A stretch of 64,000 nt of DNA, taken from positions 1,165,433 through 1,229,432 of the forward strand of contig VFFE01007035.1 of NCBI GenBank assembly GCA_008921705.1, in the 5' to 3' direction. Shown piece by piece: positions 11,910-23,900 of the stretch. The first letter of the stretch is position 1. Every line of letters starts with the position of its first letter. Below the pieces are notes generated by a model. It was not told the origin of the DNA. It did no database searches and worked only from the letters and a program-made list of their open reading frames with translations. The position numbers were made by a program, and so were the translations under genes. Source of the stretch: Burhinus oedicnemus. Lineage: Eukaryota > Chordata > Aves > Charadriiformes > Burhinidae.

Positions 11910-12424
11910 ATCATAGAATCATCACAGAATCATAGGTTGGTTTGCGTTGGAAGGGACCTTAAAGACCATCTAGTTCCAACCCCCCTGCCATGGGCAGGGA
12001 CACCTCCCACTAGACCAGGTTGCTCAAAGCCCCATCCAGCCTGGCCTTGAACACCTGCAGGGATGGGGCATCCACAACTCCCCTGGGCAACCTGTTCCAA
12101 TGTCTCACCACCCTCCCAGTAAAGAATTTCTTCCTAATATCTAATCTAAATCTACCCTCTTCCGGTTTAAAACATTACCCTTTGTCCTATCACTGCGCTC
12201 CCTGATAAAGAGTCCCACCGATCTTTCCTGTAGGCCCCATTTAGGTACTGGAAGGCCGCTATAAGGTCTCCCTGGAGCCTTCTCTTCTCCAGGCTGAACG
12301 ACCCCAACTCTCTCAGCCTGTCTTCATAGGAGAGGTGCTTCAGCCCTCTGATCATCTTCGTGGTCCTCCTCTGGACTCAGTCCAATAGGTCCATGTCCTT
12401 CTTATGTTGGGGGCCCCAGCACAA
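11910..12424 (-). mobile_element. CR1 LINE 3' fragment, copy A (minus strand)
   Basis: This is a 5'-truncated CR1 retrotransposon, read right to left. Its 3' end, at the left edge, shows the characteristic ATTCTATG-type tail (ATCATAGAATCATCACAGAATCATAG on this strand, given in part). The body carries the conserved CR1 3' region, including the TTCCAACCCCCCTGCCATGG block and the CAGGTTGCTCAAAGCCCC block. The minus strand from about 12355 to 12167 still reads through a 62-codon frame containing [20 protein letters not shown], a motif of the C-terminal part of the CR1 ORF2 protein (reverse transcriptase polyprotein). The element is dead: there is no endonuclease or RT domain and the 5' end stops near 12424. 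It is very similar to copy B at 13770-14236, in the opposite orientation. Low divergence suggests a relatively young copy. Confidence 0.97.
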
Positions 12425-13286
12425 ACTATCAAGCACAAACTGTTGAGAAAATGAAGTGAGTAGATGACTTGATCACGATGTTTTTAAGTGCTTCTATGCT
12501 GGATCATCCCAGAGTGAACCTTCATAGTGACAGTCTTGTCAAACATGGCATTTTTCCTGTACTGAATCACTAGGGCTGATTAATGAAACTCACATATCTC
12601 TCAGCAATGTCCTCAGCCATTTCCACTTCTTCTCAGTTGCTGGTGTGCTGTGGCCCACATCTCCTTTCAGATTGTAACTCTGTGGAGCAGAGACTGTTTT
12701 TCAGTGAAGAGACTCACAGATCGAGGTTCAGCCTCAAGCCCTGCTTCAATGCAAAACCACGGCAGTCCTAACAGACCAAGAGCCTGGGGCTCTGGGTCCT
12801 GACACTGGGTTCTCTGATGTCTCTAGTAAGATGCAAACTTGAGGTTTTTTTGCAATTGGGGCACCTGGAGTCCTCTCAGGAGATAGATGTTGTCTCAGGT
12901 TCATAAGAGCTGAGATTGCACTAAAAGTATTCTCCCAGGAGGGGCCTTAAGCACTGCTCCCTTCTATCCATCTGCCCTAGTTTTGTGAGATGTAGGAACT
13001 TAATATGCATGAAACTTCTCCCGTGTGTCCAGTTTTATTGAAATTGGCCCATGTGTTCAGAAGTTGTATGGCAAGGGGCGGAGTAGCAGAAAAAGAAAGA
13101 CAGGCTCTATAGATTCATTAAAAATTCAGCTGCAAAATAATACTAATTGCATGATCCCTTACTGCCATAAGAATTGGGGTTTCCGTTAGAAAATTAAATC
13201 CACTCCCAGATGAGATACACCACAGATGAGATTCAGCCACAGCTCTGCTTTCTCTCTCTTGAAAACTTTATGAATATTGCTCTTTT
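12425..13286. other. Unique spacer between inverted CR1 copies
   Basis: No gene or repeat is recognised. AGCACAAACT occurs twice next to the CR1 5' end (12419-12428 and 12435-12444), a small local repeat at the insertion edge. This spacer, together with 13287-13667, would be the loop if the two CR1 copies paired in a transcript. Confidence 0.5.
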
Positions 13287-13486
13287 CATTTCCCTTGCTG
13301 ACAGGTCCTCAAACGACAAGGGCCGCAATTGCAGAAGACGCTGCAAGAGCCCGCTGACAGGTGATTAACAGCTCCTGGATGCTGTGAGCCTGACCACACT
13401 TCTGACCACGGGAGCAGTTAAACAAATTATCAGCAGAGCAGTTTTGTGGTTAACTAACCCTTTTCTCTAAATAAGTCTGCTAATGA
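13287..13486 (+). other. Duplicated noncoding module, copy 1
   Basis: This segment aligns in direct orientation, with few gaps, to 17788-17985. The core at 13389-13441 matches 17888-17940 at 49 of 53 positions without a gap. The core holds two TGACCAC words 12 bp apart (13391-13397 and 13403-13409); these read as RUNX-type sites (TGTGGTCA on the other strand). GGAGCAGTT, AACAAATTATC and GCAG words follow. The flanks share GCTGAC(A/G)G(G/C)TGATTAAC upstream and CTGCTAATGA downstream. Copy 1 alone has a CAGGTG E-box (13358-13363) and a GGTTAACTAACC word. The left part looks exon-like: a pyrimidine-rich acceptor ends at 13304, 56 bp are open in one frame, and a CAG|GTGATT donor follows at 13361. 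I recognise no repeat family. The homology is seen directly; an enhancer or exon role is inference. Confidence 0.6.
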
Positions 13487-13667
13487 CATTCCCAGGCCTG
13501 GCACCCGTGTGCACTTGTGAGCCAGGCACTGTGTGCTGAGACACACTGTTTCTCATATCTAACAGACTCCTTTAAAAAACAACAATAGCAACAACAAAGA
13601 CCAAACTGGAAGGCAGAAAGAAATCTGGACTCTCAGTAACATGCACAGCAAAAACTGAAGAGCACAT

Positions 13668-13769
13668 TTTTACAAGGGCATGTAGCGATAGGACAAGGGG
13701 TAATGGCTTCAAACTAGAAGAGGGTAGATTTAGATTAGATCTCAGGAAGAAATTCTTTACTGTGAGGGT
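13668..13769 (+). mobile_element. Internal CR1 fragment joined to copy B
   Basis: About 100 bp matches the CR1 interval around AGCGATAGGACAAGGGGTAATGG and AGGAAGAAATTCTTTACTGTGAGGG, then stops without the roughly 190 bp of 3' sequence and tail that should follow. It is directly joined to copy B, which contains its own version of the same interval at about 13955-14040. The two versions differ (ATGGCTTCAAACTAG here, ATGTTTTAAACTGAA in copy B), so this is not a recent tandem duplication of copy B. Confidence 0.85.
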
Positions 13770-14236
13770 CATGAGTCCAGAGGAGGCCACGAAGATGATC
13801 AGAGGGCTGAAGCACCTCTCCTGTGAAGACAGGCTGAGAGAGTTGGGGTCGTTCAGCCTGGAGAAGAGAAGGCTCCAGGGAGACCTTATAGCGGCCTTCC
13901 AGTACCTAAATGGGGCCTACAGGAAAGATCGGTGGGACTCTTTATCAGGGAGCGCAGTGATAGGACAAAGGGTAATGTTTTAAACTGAAAGAGGGTAGAC
14001 TTAGATCAGATATGAAGAATAAATTCTTTACTGGGAGGGTGGTGAGACATTGGAACAGGTTGCCCAGGGGAGTTGTGGATGCCCCATCCCTGCAGGTGTT
14101 CAAGGCCAGGCTGGATGGGGCTTTGAGCAACCTGGTCTAGTGGGAGGTGTCCCTGCCCATGGCAGGGGGGTTGGAACTAGATGATCTTTAAGGTCTCTTC
14201 CAACCCAAACCATTCTGTGATTCTATGATTCTATGA
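13770..14236 (+). mobile_element. CR1 LINE 3' fragment, copy B (plus strand)
   Basis: This is a 5'-truncated CR1 in sense orientation ending in ATTCTGTGATTCTATGATTC-type octamer tail units at 14212-14236. A 73-codon frame at 13762-13983 retains the same ORF2 C-terminal motif as copy A ([20 protein letters not shown], with Cys for Tyr), and the 3' region carries the CCTGCCCATGGCAGGGGGGTTGGAACTAG block. Copies A and B share almost all of their length with only scattered differences, so they belong to the same CR1 subfamily. They face away from each other (5' ends inward). No coding capacity for the catalytic domains remains. Confidence 0.97.
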
Positions 14237-17200
14237 AATTTTTTGGCCCCATTTATTTCAGGGCAGTCTTTAGCCAGAGCTTTCTGTCAGAGCCAATACT
14301 CTGCTCTCCATTCCAGCCAGAGCCTGAGAGAGTGAGCTAAGTCCCTAACATTTTGGAGAACTCCGGAGTCAGAATCCGAGAAGGTGGCTGAGATCCTAAA
14401 CATGGGCAGTAATTGAGCAAACACTTCTTGCTACTTGTCCAAAGCCCTTATTGGAACTGATCCAAGGGGTGAAGGGACAGGGTGGTCACACCGTGGGACA
14501 AGAGGGAGAGGAATTCCCTGTCAGCACTGTGAGATGTTGACTGTATGGGAGAGGGAAGGAGGGATGGTTTAACTCCCTCTAGGGTCATAAGGGACTTTGA
14601 GTGCAGAGAGCTTCACACTAAGTCACTCAAACAGGATTTGATTGCAAATAAAAGTCACTGCTCTGATAGGTAAAGGAGACAGGTGAAGATGGGAGATGGG
14701 ATATGTAGGCCTATGGTCTGGGGACTCTCAGAGAGGAAGACTTCACCTGGAGTAGTAGGGTGCTCCAGAGCTGCTTCTGCCTGCTGCTTGAACTGTACTC
14801 ATTATTTGGCATGAACTCACACTTTTATTGCTGAAAATTATTTATCTCATGCCAAAAGTCTTCTCCAGGTTGGTTGAGCTGCAGCTGTCCTGAGGGATGT
14901 ACCACTAAGATGCTCTTAGCTCCACACACTGGGTGTTTGTTTGTCTGCCATTCCCCAGATAGTTAATGAACTCGTTATGTCACATGGTTTGTTCTATTAC
15001 CTCACCTTCCCCTCACACATGAGAGACCCTTTATACCTGGAGGGATGTTGCTGAGGCTCCAGCAATGCCTTGAAGCAGTATGGAGTCAGACTACTGTCTA
15101 CCTTGGATGCCTCCTTGGTGTATCTTACTCACTCAAAGTTCTGTTTGTTCAGTGGAGCTCAGGGTGCAAGGAAGCTGAGGAGATTCCACACCCTGGGGTC
15201 CACATCTATTCACGTGGATATCATATTTGTGACTTTGCAGAGGCTTTGGGTTCTTGGCATCTGGATATCTGTGACTGGGAGTTTAGTCCCCTCAGAAAAG
15301 GGGTACTTAGAGCTAATCTCAGTCTTCGCACTTCATTGAGAGGTGTCTGGGTGAAATTGAACACATGAGGATGGAGGACACAAGAATACCCTTCTGGTTT
15401 TAATCTTTTAGTTAAGAACGTGTGGTGATGTTTTGGAAGAGTCCTGTCATACAGTACATATTAGAGCCATTTCTTAGGAAGCTGTAGTGATCCAAGGTAT
15501 AGAAACAGCTTTTCCCTAGCTCTGCTGAAGATCCAAGTAGTTTTCAAGAAGCCATGAGCTCCAGGACTGCCACTTATTTGGACTTCTCCCCATGCTGCCT
15601 GGGCTTGTCTTTTCCTGAGACTGATGGGGGAAGAGGATGTTTCAGAGTTCATCAGATTATGTGTTGATGGCATAGTGAGGAACATGCTGGGTGCCACCTT
15701 GATTGTTTCAGGTTTGAGGAGACAGGAGTTACCAGGACAGACTGCAAGTTGTGCTAGCTCAGGTAGTGTGTCCATTTTAATCATAGCCTCTCCTCTTTTG
15801 TCTTTACTCCTCTTTTGTTACAATGTAGGCAAGGAATCTTCATCATGACAATGGATTCAATAGCTCTCCATGGAATAAAAGCAGATGGCTTCACACCCTT
15901 ACACAGTGAATATATAAGTGAGAGAAGAGTCATTAAGGGCAATCACTGGCGAGAGGTTTTCAGCTCCAGAAACTTATTGAGGTGAGCGAAGAGAGCACAG
16001 AGAGTGAGTACTTGCCACATGTAGGCAGATAGTGTTTGCAGTGAAAAAAATTATGCAAACCTGCCTTTTTTTCCTTATAGCTAATAGAAGCAGGTGGCTG
16101 TGCGAAGTCCAAGCCTGAAGTGCTTTTTCACTTTGAAGGGTTCAGGATACAATGCTTTCTTTTTCTCCTTGATGCACGAATGAGAAGTTAGGTCTGCTTG
16201 CAACCTGGCCTAGCCTCTGCATACTTAACCCTGTTGAAAATACTGGCTATATTTGTTCAGAATTGAGAGGGAGGAAGAAAGCAAAGCTGATGTTACATTC
16301 AGGCTCTTCTGAGCCTCTTCTGCTGTGTCCTGCCATTTTCATTTCAGAGAAAGAGTGTTATGCCTTCAAATAAGGCAAATAATGTGATTTTGAAATCATG
16401 CAGTGGCTTATGTAATTTATACAACAGCTCAAATATCTTTTTCTTTAAGCAACAGTTATTAATATTTCTCTAAGTAGCTTTTTTTGTTTGAAAAAAGGGA
16501 TAAAGAGTAAGAAAACATCCTGGACAGAAACTGCAAGTAACTTTTCTTGCTTTACCTCAAATAGTAGCTGATACTACTTCAGAAGTAAAGTCTAGAATAA
16601 ACTGGAGCAGCTGCAATGTCTTCCCTACTGGAAAGAACACATCAGAAGCCTTCTCTGATTCATCTAGGTCAAATGCTGACATGGGGAGCAAGTGTAGTAT
16701 CTGTGTCTTCAGGTATTTTGAAAGACAAAAGCCTCACTCTCTTGCTAGTAGGAAGAATGAACAGTATTTACATTATTCTTCTCTGTCTTCTTACTCCAGC
16801 AGTCTTCTAAACCACCTTCTGTCTGCCAGTCTTTCCTCCCATCGAAGAACAGAGGTTGATGCCCAGAAACAGAGTGAGGGATAGTAGCAAACTGACTCCA
16901 GCCATGCAACTGAGAAGAGTCCTTCCAAATCTGAAGGCTGATTCTCAGTTTCCTGGGATGTGCCGGAGTCAGTGAAGTCCTACCGACTTTTTAAATGCCT
17001 TCTTCCCATCCCAGAATTCAACTCCTAGGGCTGAAAAATCCTCAAATCTACCCCAAAATCTACCTTCTAGGTAGGGAAGTAATCTACTAGTAAAAAGTAT
17101 TTGATTTTCTGCCCCACTCCAAAACTCAGCATGGGACAGGTGGGTCTCAGGATCTCCTCATAAGGAAAGACATTAATTTCTCTTCTCCAGCAAATCTCAT

Positions 17201-17526
17201 CTGGGCTCTCTCTTTTTTATTTTAAAAGAAAACACCAGAATGGCAAGTCACCTCCTCACCCAAGATGTTACTCAGGAGACCCTCAACCTTGCTGTCGGGC
17301 ACCCTTCTCTTCTGGTGAAGCTTTGCAGAGGGGAATCCAAGGCTGATGGGGCCAAAGGGCAAGAGCAAGGTGTTGGGCTGTAGCAAAACTGCAGTTGTAT
17401 GGGAAACCACCAAATCTAAAGAGGAGACTGGCAGGTTGTAAGTACCTACAGGTTTAGGTGCCTGTAGAGTTTTTGGACTGCAGTTTTGTTCTTAGCACTT
17501 AGATCCTGGTTTAGCTGCTTCTGCTC
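14237..17526. other. Noncoding stretch, nothing recognised
   Basis: The longest frames are about 107 codons (15045-15368 plus; 15461-15784 minus) and have no recognisable domain. No repeat family is identified. Purine-rich stretches occur near 14480-14570. Confidence 0.5.
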
Positions 17527-17543
17527 TTTTTTTTTTTTTTTTT
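17527..17543. repeat. T17 homopolymer
   Basis: A run of 17 T. No retroposed sequence is recognised on either side, so it is listed only as a simple tract. Confidence 0.9.
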
Positions 17544-17787
17544 GTCCCTTTGTAACTCGTTCTAAGTCCCTCAGCTAGAAGCTGGATGAAGCTAAAATTT
17601 ATAATAGGAACAAGCCACTAGCAGGGGGAACAAAGAGCTGTTTCTACAGTATGGCCTGTGCCACTGTTGTGAAATAGTGAAACGATAACTGAAGAGCAGC
17701 TGTCATGTTATGTGATTTGTAACAGCCCTACAGTCTCACAGAAAGTCTGCCTTCTTTCCAGTTGTCCTGAAACCTGCCTTCCTTTCC

Positions 17788-17985
17788 CATTTCCTTGTGC
17801 AGGGCATCTTGTACCATGAAGGCCTCCTTTGCAAAAGACATTAGAGGTGTCTGCTGACGGCTGATTAACTGCACCAGGACATCACTGCCTGACCACACTT
17901 CTGACCACAGGAGCAGTTTAACAAATTATCTGCAGGGCAGGTTTGTGTTTAACAAGCTCTTTTGTTATAAACAGCCTGCTAATGA
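17788..17985 (+). other. Duplicated noncoding module, copy 2
   Basis: Direct-orientation partner of 13287-13486, with the cores offset by exactly 4499 bp. The 53-bp core (17888-17940) keeps both TGACCAC words, and the second is extended to TGACCACAGG, a better RUNX match than in copy 1. The flanking GCTGACGGCTGATTAAC and CCTGCTAATGA words are retained. The acceptor-like pyrimidine tract is present (ending in CAG at 17800-17802), but the donor of copy 1 is changed from CAGGTGATT to CGGCTGATT and the corresponding frame has stops, so copy 2 cannot encode the same short exon. Weak similarity may continue to about 18019. The strongest matching lies in the core rather than in the exon-like part, which favours a DNA-level or RNA-level role over coding. 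Confidence 0.6.
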
Positions 17986-20900
17986 AAGCGCTCCTTTCTG
18001 CACCCCCTTGTGCTGCTGCTTTTGGAAGAGGGAAAGAGGAGAAATATTTAAGGCAGTTTCTCCTAAGGAAGAGAAATTGCCATCTCTTCAGGAAGGAATC
18101 CAGCAGATTCCTTCTAACCAAGAGAAAGGGCTTTTCCAGGCCTTTTTTTTTAATTAAAAAAATGTGTGACCATGATACTCGGTGGGTTGCAATAGGATTC
18201 AGCTATCTAACTGAGTCTACTTGGGGCTTTCAGCTGCCATTCAGATAAATGTGGATCACCGCTAGGTCTTTGTGATGTCTGCCTGCCCCATGAAGATGCT
18301 TTAGATATAATGGGAAATCTAAAATGTCTTGTCGACTGAATTATTCAAAATTGCTTTTCTTCTTTTTCTTTTCATCACAACATTGTTTCAAAGTGTTCCC
18401 TAGTTTTGGAATGAACCCTAGAATTTATACACAAATTATCCTGAAAGAGGCCAAGTGTGTCCACCTGCAGGATTCACTGAGAAGGGCACTGCTGGAGGAT
18501 GAGGGAGATTTTTAAGGCAGAAATTTTACGGGGGCTCTTGGTTTCCAAACCAAAAGCTTGAACAACTTGAGGGCTTCATTCCTGGGATAGGAAGGGTAAC
18601 AACCCTTCATTTGCCCTAAAGTCAAATGTTTGCTTTCTCTAAGACAAAGCCAATGCAAAATTCTGCTAAAGACTGACAGTAATTTTAAGTAATAGATGTG
18701 GGGTTTTTTGGTTGACAGCAGTGTTTTTATCGTATTTAAATGAAGAATAATGTGCAAACGCGTAATTACTAGCGTGCTGAGTAAGGTGTTTTAAAGCAAA
18801 AAATCATGTCAAAAAGTGTAAGATTTTTTTTCTGAGTTTTCTTGCTCTCTGATATGTTGTTAAGGCTTTTGTTTTCACTATGTCGGAGCTGTGGGTTACT
18901 TTTGCCAAGAAAAATCTACATGTTCCTGTGTGTCTATACAGCAGTCAGAGCAAGTTTCTAGGATGTTGCTTTCTTTTGCAGAGAGATTTGTTAGCAAAAA
19001 CTATTGCTGTGTACTATAGAAGGACCATGAACAAACAGCATTTCTGGATTAAACATGTGTTGCTTTCAAATCAGCCATAGAAAGATGAGGTCACTTGCAG
19101 GTGAGCCTATCAGTCAGATCTGCACGAAGAATGGCTTTTTTTCCCTAGTGGTCACAAGGAGAAATTAAGAGAGGGAGGGAGAGAATTGTATTTTGTCAGA
19201 CCAAATCATAGCGTTGTGGGTCATTTGGTGAAACAAGGAAAATAAAATCAGTCAATTTGGGCCACTCCATTTCACTTTCAGGTTATTTAACTCTGAAGAT
19301 CATGACAACAGTTTTCAAAGAATGATCTCAGAACTAGCACAGCAGACTTCAAAAATGCGTAGATATGGAGGAAAAAAAAAAACAACCTGCACGGTCAATT
19401 CATAATTGTGTTTTGGAGAGACAGCATGATTTAAGGACTAAGTTTTTCTCAAATTTTTGAAAGCTGAACCTCCTTCAAAAAAAGGGTGAAAGCACTCCAC
19501 CCTCCCCCCTGAGTCTGTAAATTCAGCAAAGGCTTGGACAACAGCTCTTGTAGTACTTCATGATGGGCTTCTTTCTATACTTGAAGTGGGGAAGCCAATA
19601 AAAAGCAAGCCCTGAGAGCAAGAAGCAATTTGGAGCTACTGTTTCAGGCTCCCTGCAAAAGCAGGATACCATTGCTGCCTTATCGCTACACCTGTTACAG
19701 GTTTTTCCTACTGTATATACTAAGCAGACAGTGTTTAAACTCTATAGGATAGATATAAGCAAATACACAATATATCATAGATTGTGCCTTCCTTTTTCAA
19801 GAATATCTTCATAAAGTTATTAGCTAGGACCTTGCGTGCTTTACTTTAGATGTATTTAGACAGATACTTATTTCTGAGGATCTGAGACTGTGAGTCTCTA
19901 AAGGAGTTCTTAAGAGGCCTTTCTGTTTTCACCCATTCCTCTTACCTCCGCACACCTAGAATCACAGAGTATTTTGGGAAACACTGAATTATTTTGTTTA
20001 TGTCAGGTGCTTGCATTTCAGATCCAGCATTGCTCTTGATCCCCTTGTGATGTGGGGCTCTTCACTGCTCGTTGCCTGAGTTTCCTCATTTTTGGATAAC
20101 TAATCATGAAGCTCCTCACCCCACGCTTGCCATAGCAGCCAACTGCCTGCTGATGAGGTGCTTAGAGCAGCGGCAACGGAAAACACTGCTGAGAGAAAAG
20201 GCTTATTTGATCAGTGCTGAGCTGCAACATCTGTGTGTGACACAGAAGGCGTATTATCCATAAACATCTAAAGGAAATCTCTATTGCAGAGAAACTCCCA
20301 AAACAATCTATTGAACCTCTGTGTTTTGTATTTCTAGTTCCACAGACTGTCATAAGCATCTCCCTTGAATTTCCTGGTTTACAATTACTCATAAAATGAA
20401 TGACATGCCTTATAGGCAGCTGTCAAATCTGTTTAAACTCCACTGCTTGCTCCTAGGCAGCACTGGTGGTGCTTTTGCAAGGAGCATGAATCTCTTTGAA
20501 TGTAGTTTTGCAGTGATGAGGGGACATCTCACAGGGACCGGCTTCAGCAGTACTTGCTCCTGTCTCCTCTGAAAGGGCAAAGGCAAGCCTTTAACACTCG
20601 TTAGCTATCACCCTCAGTTAGGCTGAGAAGGGCTTATGAGCTCTGGGGAAGAATAAAAAGTGCTTTCTGGGGCTGTAGAACCAGGAAGGTTCATGCTGGT
20701 GTGCTTTCCAAAGGGTGGTCTCTAGGGTCATGGCCCCTTCTCAGTTCTTCTACTTACACATCAAATCAAGCAGACTTTTTCTCTGGAGCGTTGAGTCGTT
20801 ATGATAGAAGCTTCTAAATTGCAATACCAATGTAGAAAGTATAGGAGCTACAGCAGGGGAGTTTGCCTCCCCCACATAATTCAGGCTCATTCATATTTTA

Positions 20901-23900
20901 CATGCGATAAGACCATGGGCAACAACACTTCCTCCATTTGGCTACTCTCTCTGTCCAGCAAGCCACAGCCCTGGGTATCCACACATTTATGCTTGACTAC
21001 AGCAGATTAAGCTCTTGTTACGAGTCAGTGGCCAGTCTGTTTTCCCAGATATGTTTTCTAGGAATTCTCTTCCCCTCCCCAGTCCCAACACCCCTGAAGC
21101 CTTTGCAAAATATTCCTTTTTGGCTTTTGACAATCTCGGTTTCAGATTCCTTTTGCCAGCTAAAGGATTTCTGGGCAGGTTGACAGACATAACATCTCCT
21201 TCTTTTAAAAACAGTCCATATACTGGAGTGATGGGCTGGGAGCTGTGTTTGTCTTAACTCAAATTGCAGAGCTATTGCTCAAGCTGGGAAGATCTCCCCC
21301 TCTCAGCTCTTTCTGAAATTAAAGACTGCCTGCCTCCGTCTCTGTCCAGGTCACTTTAAAGTTGCTTCTGCATTTGTCAGGAGCTCATTTGGATGTGTAA
21401 GAGAGGCTTACCATGAAGAGTGATTTTTATAAAACATACTAATGCAAAGAAGTAAAAAAATCTTTATAGGCCTTGAGTCAGCAGTGCCGCCTTTCTGGGT
21501 GACTTGATCTGAGCTAACATGTGGGTGATTTTGCAACTGCAGAGATTTTCATTACTTTCTGGGCAGGTCAAAGCAGTTTGAAAGGCCTAGTAGATACTGG
21601 CATGCAACTGTACATAAAGCGTTTCACAGGAGCCTCAATGCTTTACAAAATAGCTAGCACCAGGGATGGCATACCAGAAGCACTTTGTTTCCACTTACTG
21701 TAAATGATCATAAATTCTACTGCTACTTTATTGTGGTGGCTGTAGTTCTTGGAAGAGTAAAAGGGGTGGGGAACCAGTTCTCAGTCAGTTTTATATAGTA
21801 AAAGGTTGCTTGTATTGGTACTAAGTCCAAAGTGCAATATTTCAACTATGAATGATTGGACATTTTCCCAGATTCCCATAAAGTCATTAAACACAGTGTA
21901 AAGGGTCACCCATAACATAAGCAAATGGAGCAGATTGTCAAGACATCCCTGGTTTTCAAGGAGGTGAATAAACACTTTGAACTGCAGAGCCTTGGAGGTA
22001 GTCATCATCGCGAAAATGGGCCTTGTAAAGCATTCTGTGGTAAGATCTCTTTTATAGCTCACTGTGGCCTCTCCAGCTACATCTCATAACAGCAGCAGCC
22101 AAGAGCCAAGAGCTCGTCCATCCCTAGGGAAGTTGTCTCATATGGAACTTCCCTTTGGAGAAATCTTCCCTTCAGTAAGATCCAGTCTTGGACCAATTCC
22201 CAGTGATCTTCCAAAACTGAGAAAACAGTAACTCTCACACTTAATTTTTTGAATGCTTTTGTGGCAAAGTATCATCTAAAATAATAAGGATGATGCCCAG
22301 AGGATCTACTTATGTTATTTTAAACCTCTCCGTGGAAGTAACAGGGAATTGGATTGTCACCTATGTTTATTGAACCATTCTGCAGAATTTGATAGCTGTA
22401 ATGTGATTTTTCGATTAAACTGTATGACTGTTCAGCAAACTAGTAGGGAAATAATTCTTTTCTAGCCCACTCTGGTAGAAGGTAAAAGCCTACCATTGGC
22501 AACAGCTGGAGGTGTTCTGCCTGCAAAAACAATGCTTCTACTGGAAGAGCCCTCCAAGAAAAACTGAGGAGACATCATCAGCCAGAGGGGACACTGCTAA
22601 GCACTGGGATGCGCGCAGCAGCTCAGCAGGTGATTGAAGTTATGGCTTTCTGATCAACTTCACCAGTGGAGGGTGTCCCTCAGTGTCCTGGAGGTCCAAG
22701 CCTGCTGCCTCAGCAGAACGCTTCCACTGGCGTGGGAAGGAAAAGATGAGACTGGGAATCAGCTCTTTGTTTCTCTCTTATCAATACAAAGCATTACCAG
22801 TGGAGCAATGCAGGTCACCATGCAGATTTAAGTGTTCACAAGAGTTTGTTTTTCTCAGGAAGTACTCAGTCCAGGATGGAAAATAAACTTCTTTAATTTT
22901 GCTTTTGACATCTGCTATATAGACAGCTTGTGATGGAGCTGCAACAAGAGGCACTTCCAAATTGAAGCAGAAAATACTGGTCCATCTGTGACACACAAAA
23001 AGCCTCTGCAGCCCATTTCAAGCTTGTTTAGGGCAGCAACAGACATGGAAGCAGAGACTGGATGCAGGGCTGAACTTTTTGCAGTTCTGGGTGTGTTTGG
23101 GTAAAGGCTTTGGCTCAGTTTGTTATGCCAAAATACAGCCAGGCCATGAATCTGAATTTTCCCAAAGTTCAAATGCAGCCGTATTCAGACTCCTCAAACC
23201 CTTGTTTATTTGGCATGTTGTGACATTTACACACACACACAGGGACTCATTTAAACCAGCCAACTAAAATCCTCCTACAGCCACAAACACATAAAGTTTG
23301 AATGCTTTTTTTTCAGACGTTTTGGCTGAAATGAAACTTTTTTACAGTAATAAATAACAGAATAATTATTTTTACTTCCTACACAGGAACTCAAATGTTT
23401 GATTGATTTTGCTCTTTTTGGCAGAGCTGATAGGTCTGAAATAGTTTTCCCTGGCATCTCAGCAATAACGGTTCCCATTAACCCTGAAGACTCCTGATGA
23501 CCTAAATTCAACTTAAGGATATTTGGTTTCTCCTTCTCCCTCCTACCCACGTGGGAATGCAAGAGGAAACATAACACAACATAGTAGTGATTAGAGCCTA
23601 ACTTTTCTTTTTGCTGTCCCTAGTGTCTGTGCAATAGCTTAAGGTAATTTTACATCTGTCCTTTCATAGACATATGCTTATTTTCTACTTGGCAGTCATT
23701 TTTGGTGGAATCTGAGGATTTTTGATATTTGTCTAGTATTTCCTTATCCAACAGGAAGAGCAGAGAGCTACTGTGCAGCGCTTAAAGGAAATCAACTGAT
23801 CGTACGTCCATTACACCTGAAAATCCCAACCATTTCTGGTGCCCACAGCTCAGTGCTTCCTGTAAGCTCTGGACTGACTGTGCCCGCACTCTACAGAAGA

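Noticed and set aside
11586..12050. 154-codon plus-strand frame
   Set aside because: Its right third is antisense CR1 sequence and the rest has no domain; it is a chance frame running into a repeat.
19955..20000. Possible CR1 tail (AGAATCACAGAG) near 19.96 kb
   Set aside because: Only about 12 bp fit and no CR1 body follows on either side.
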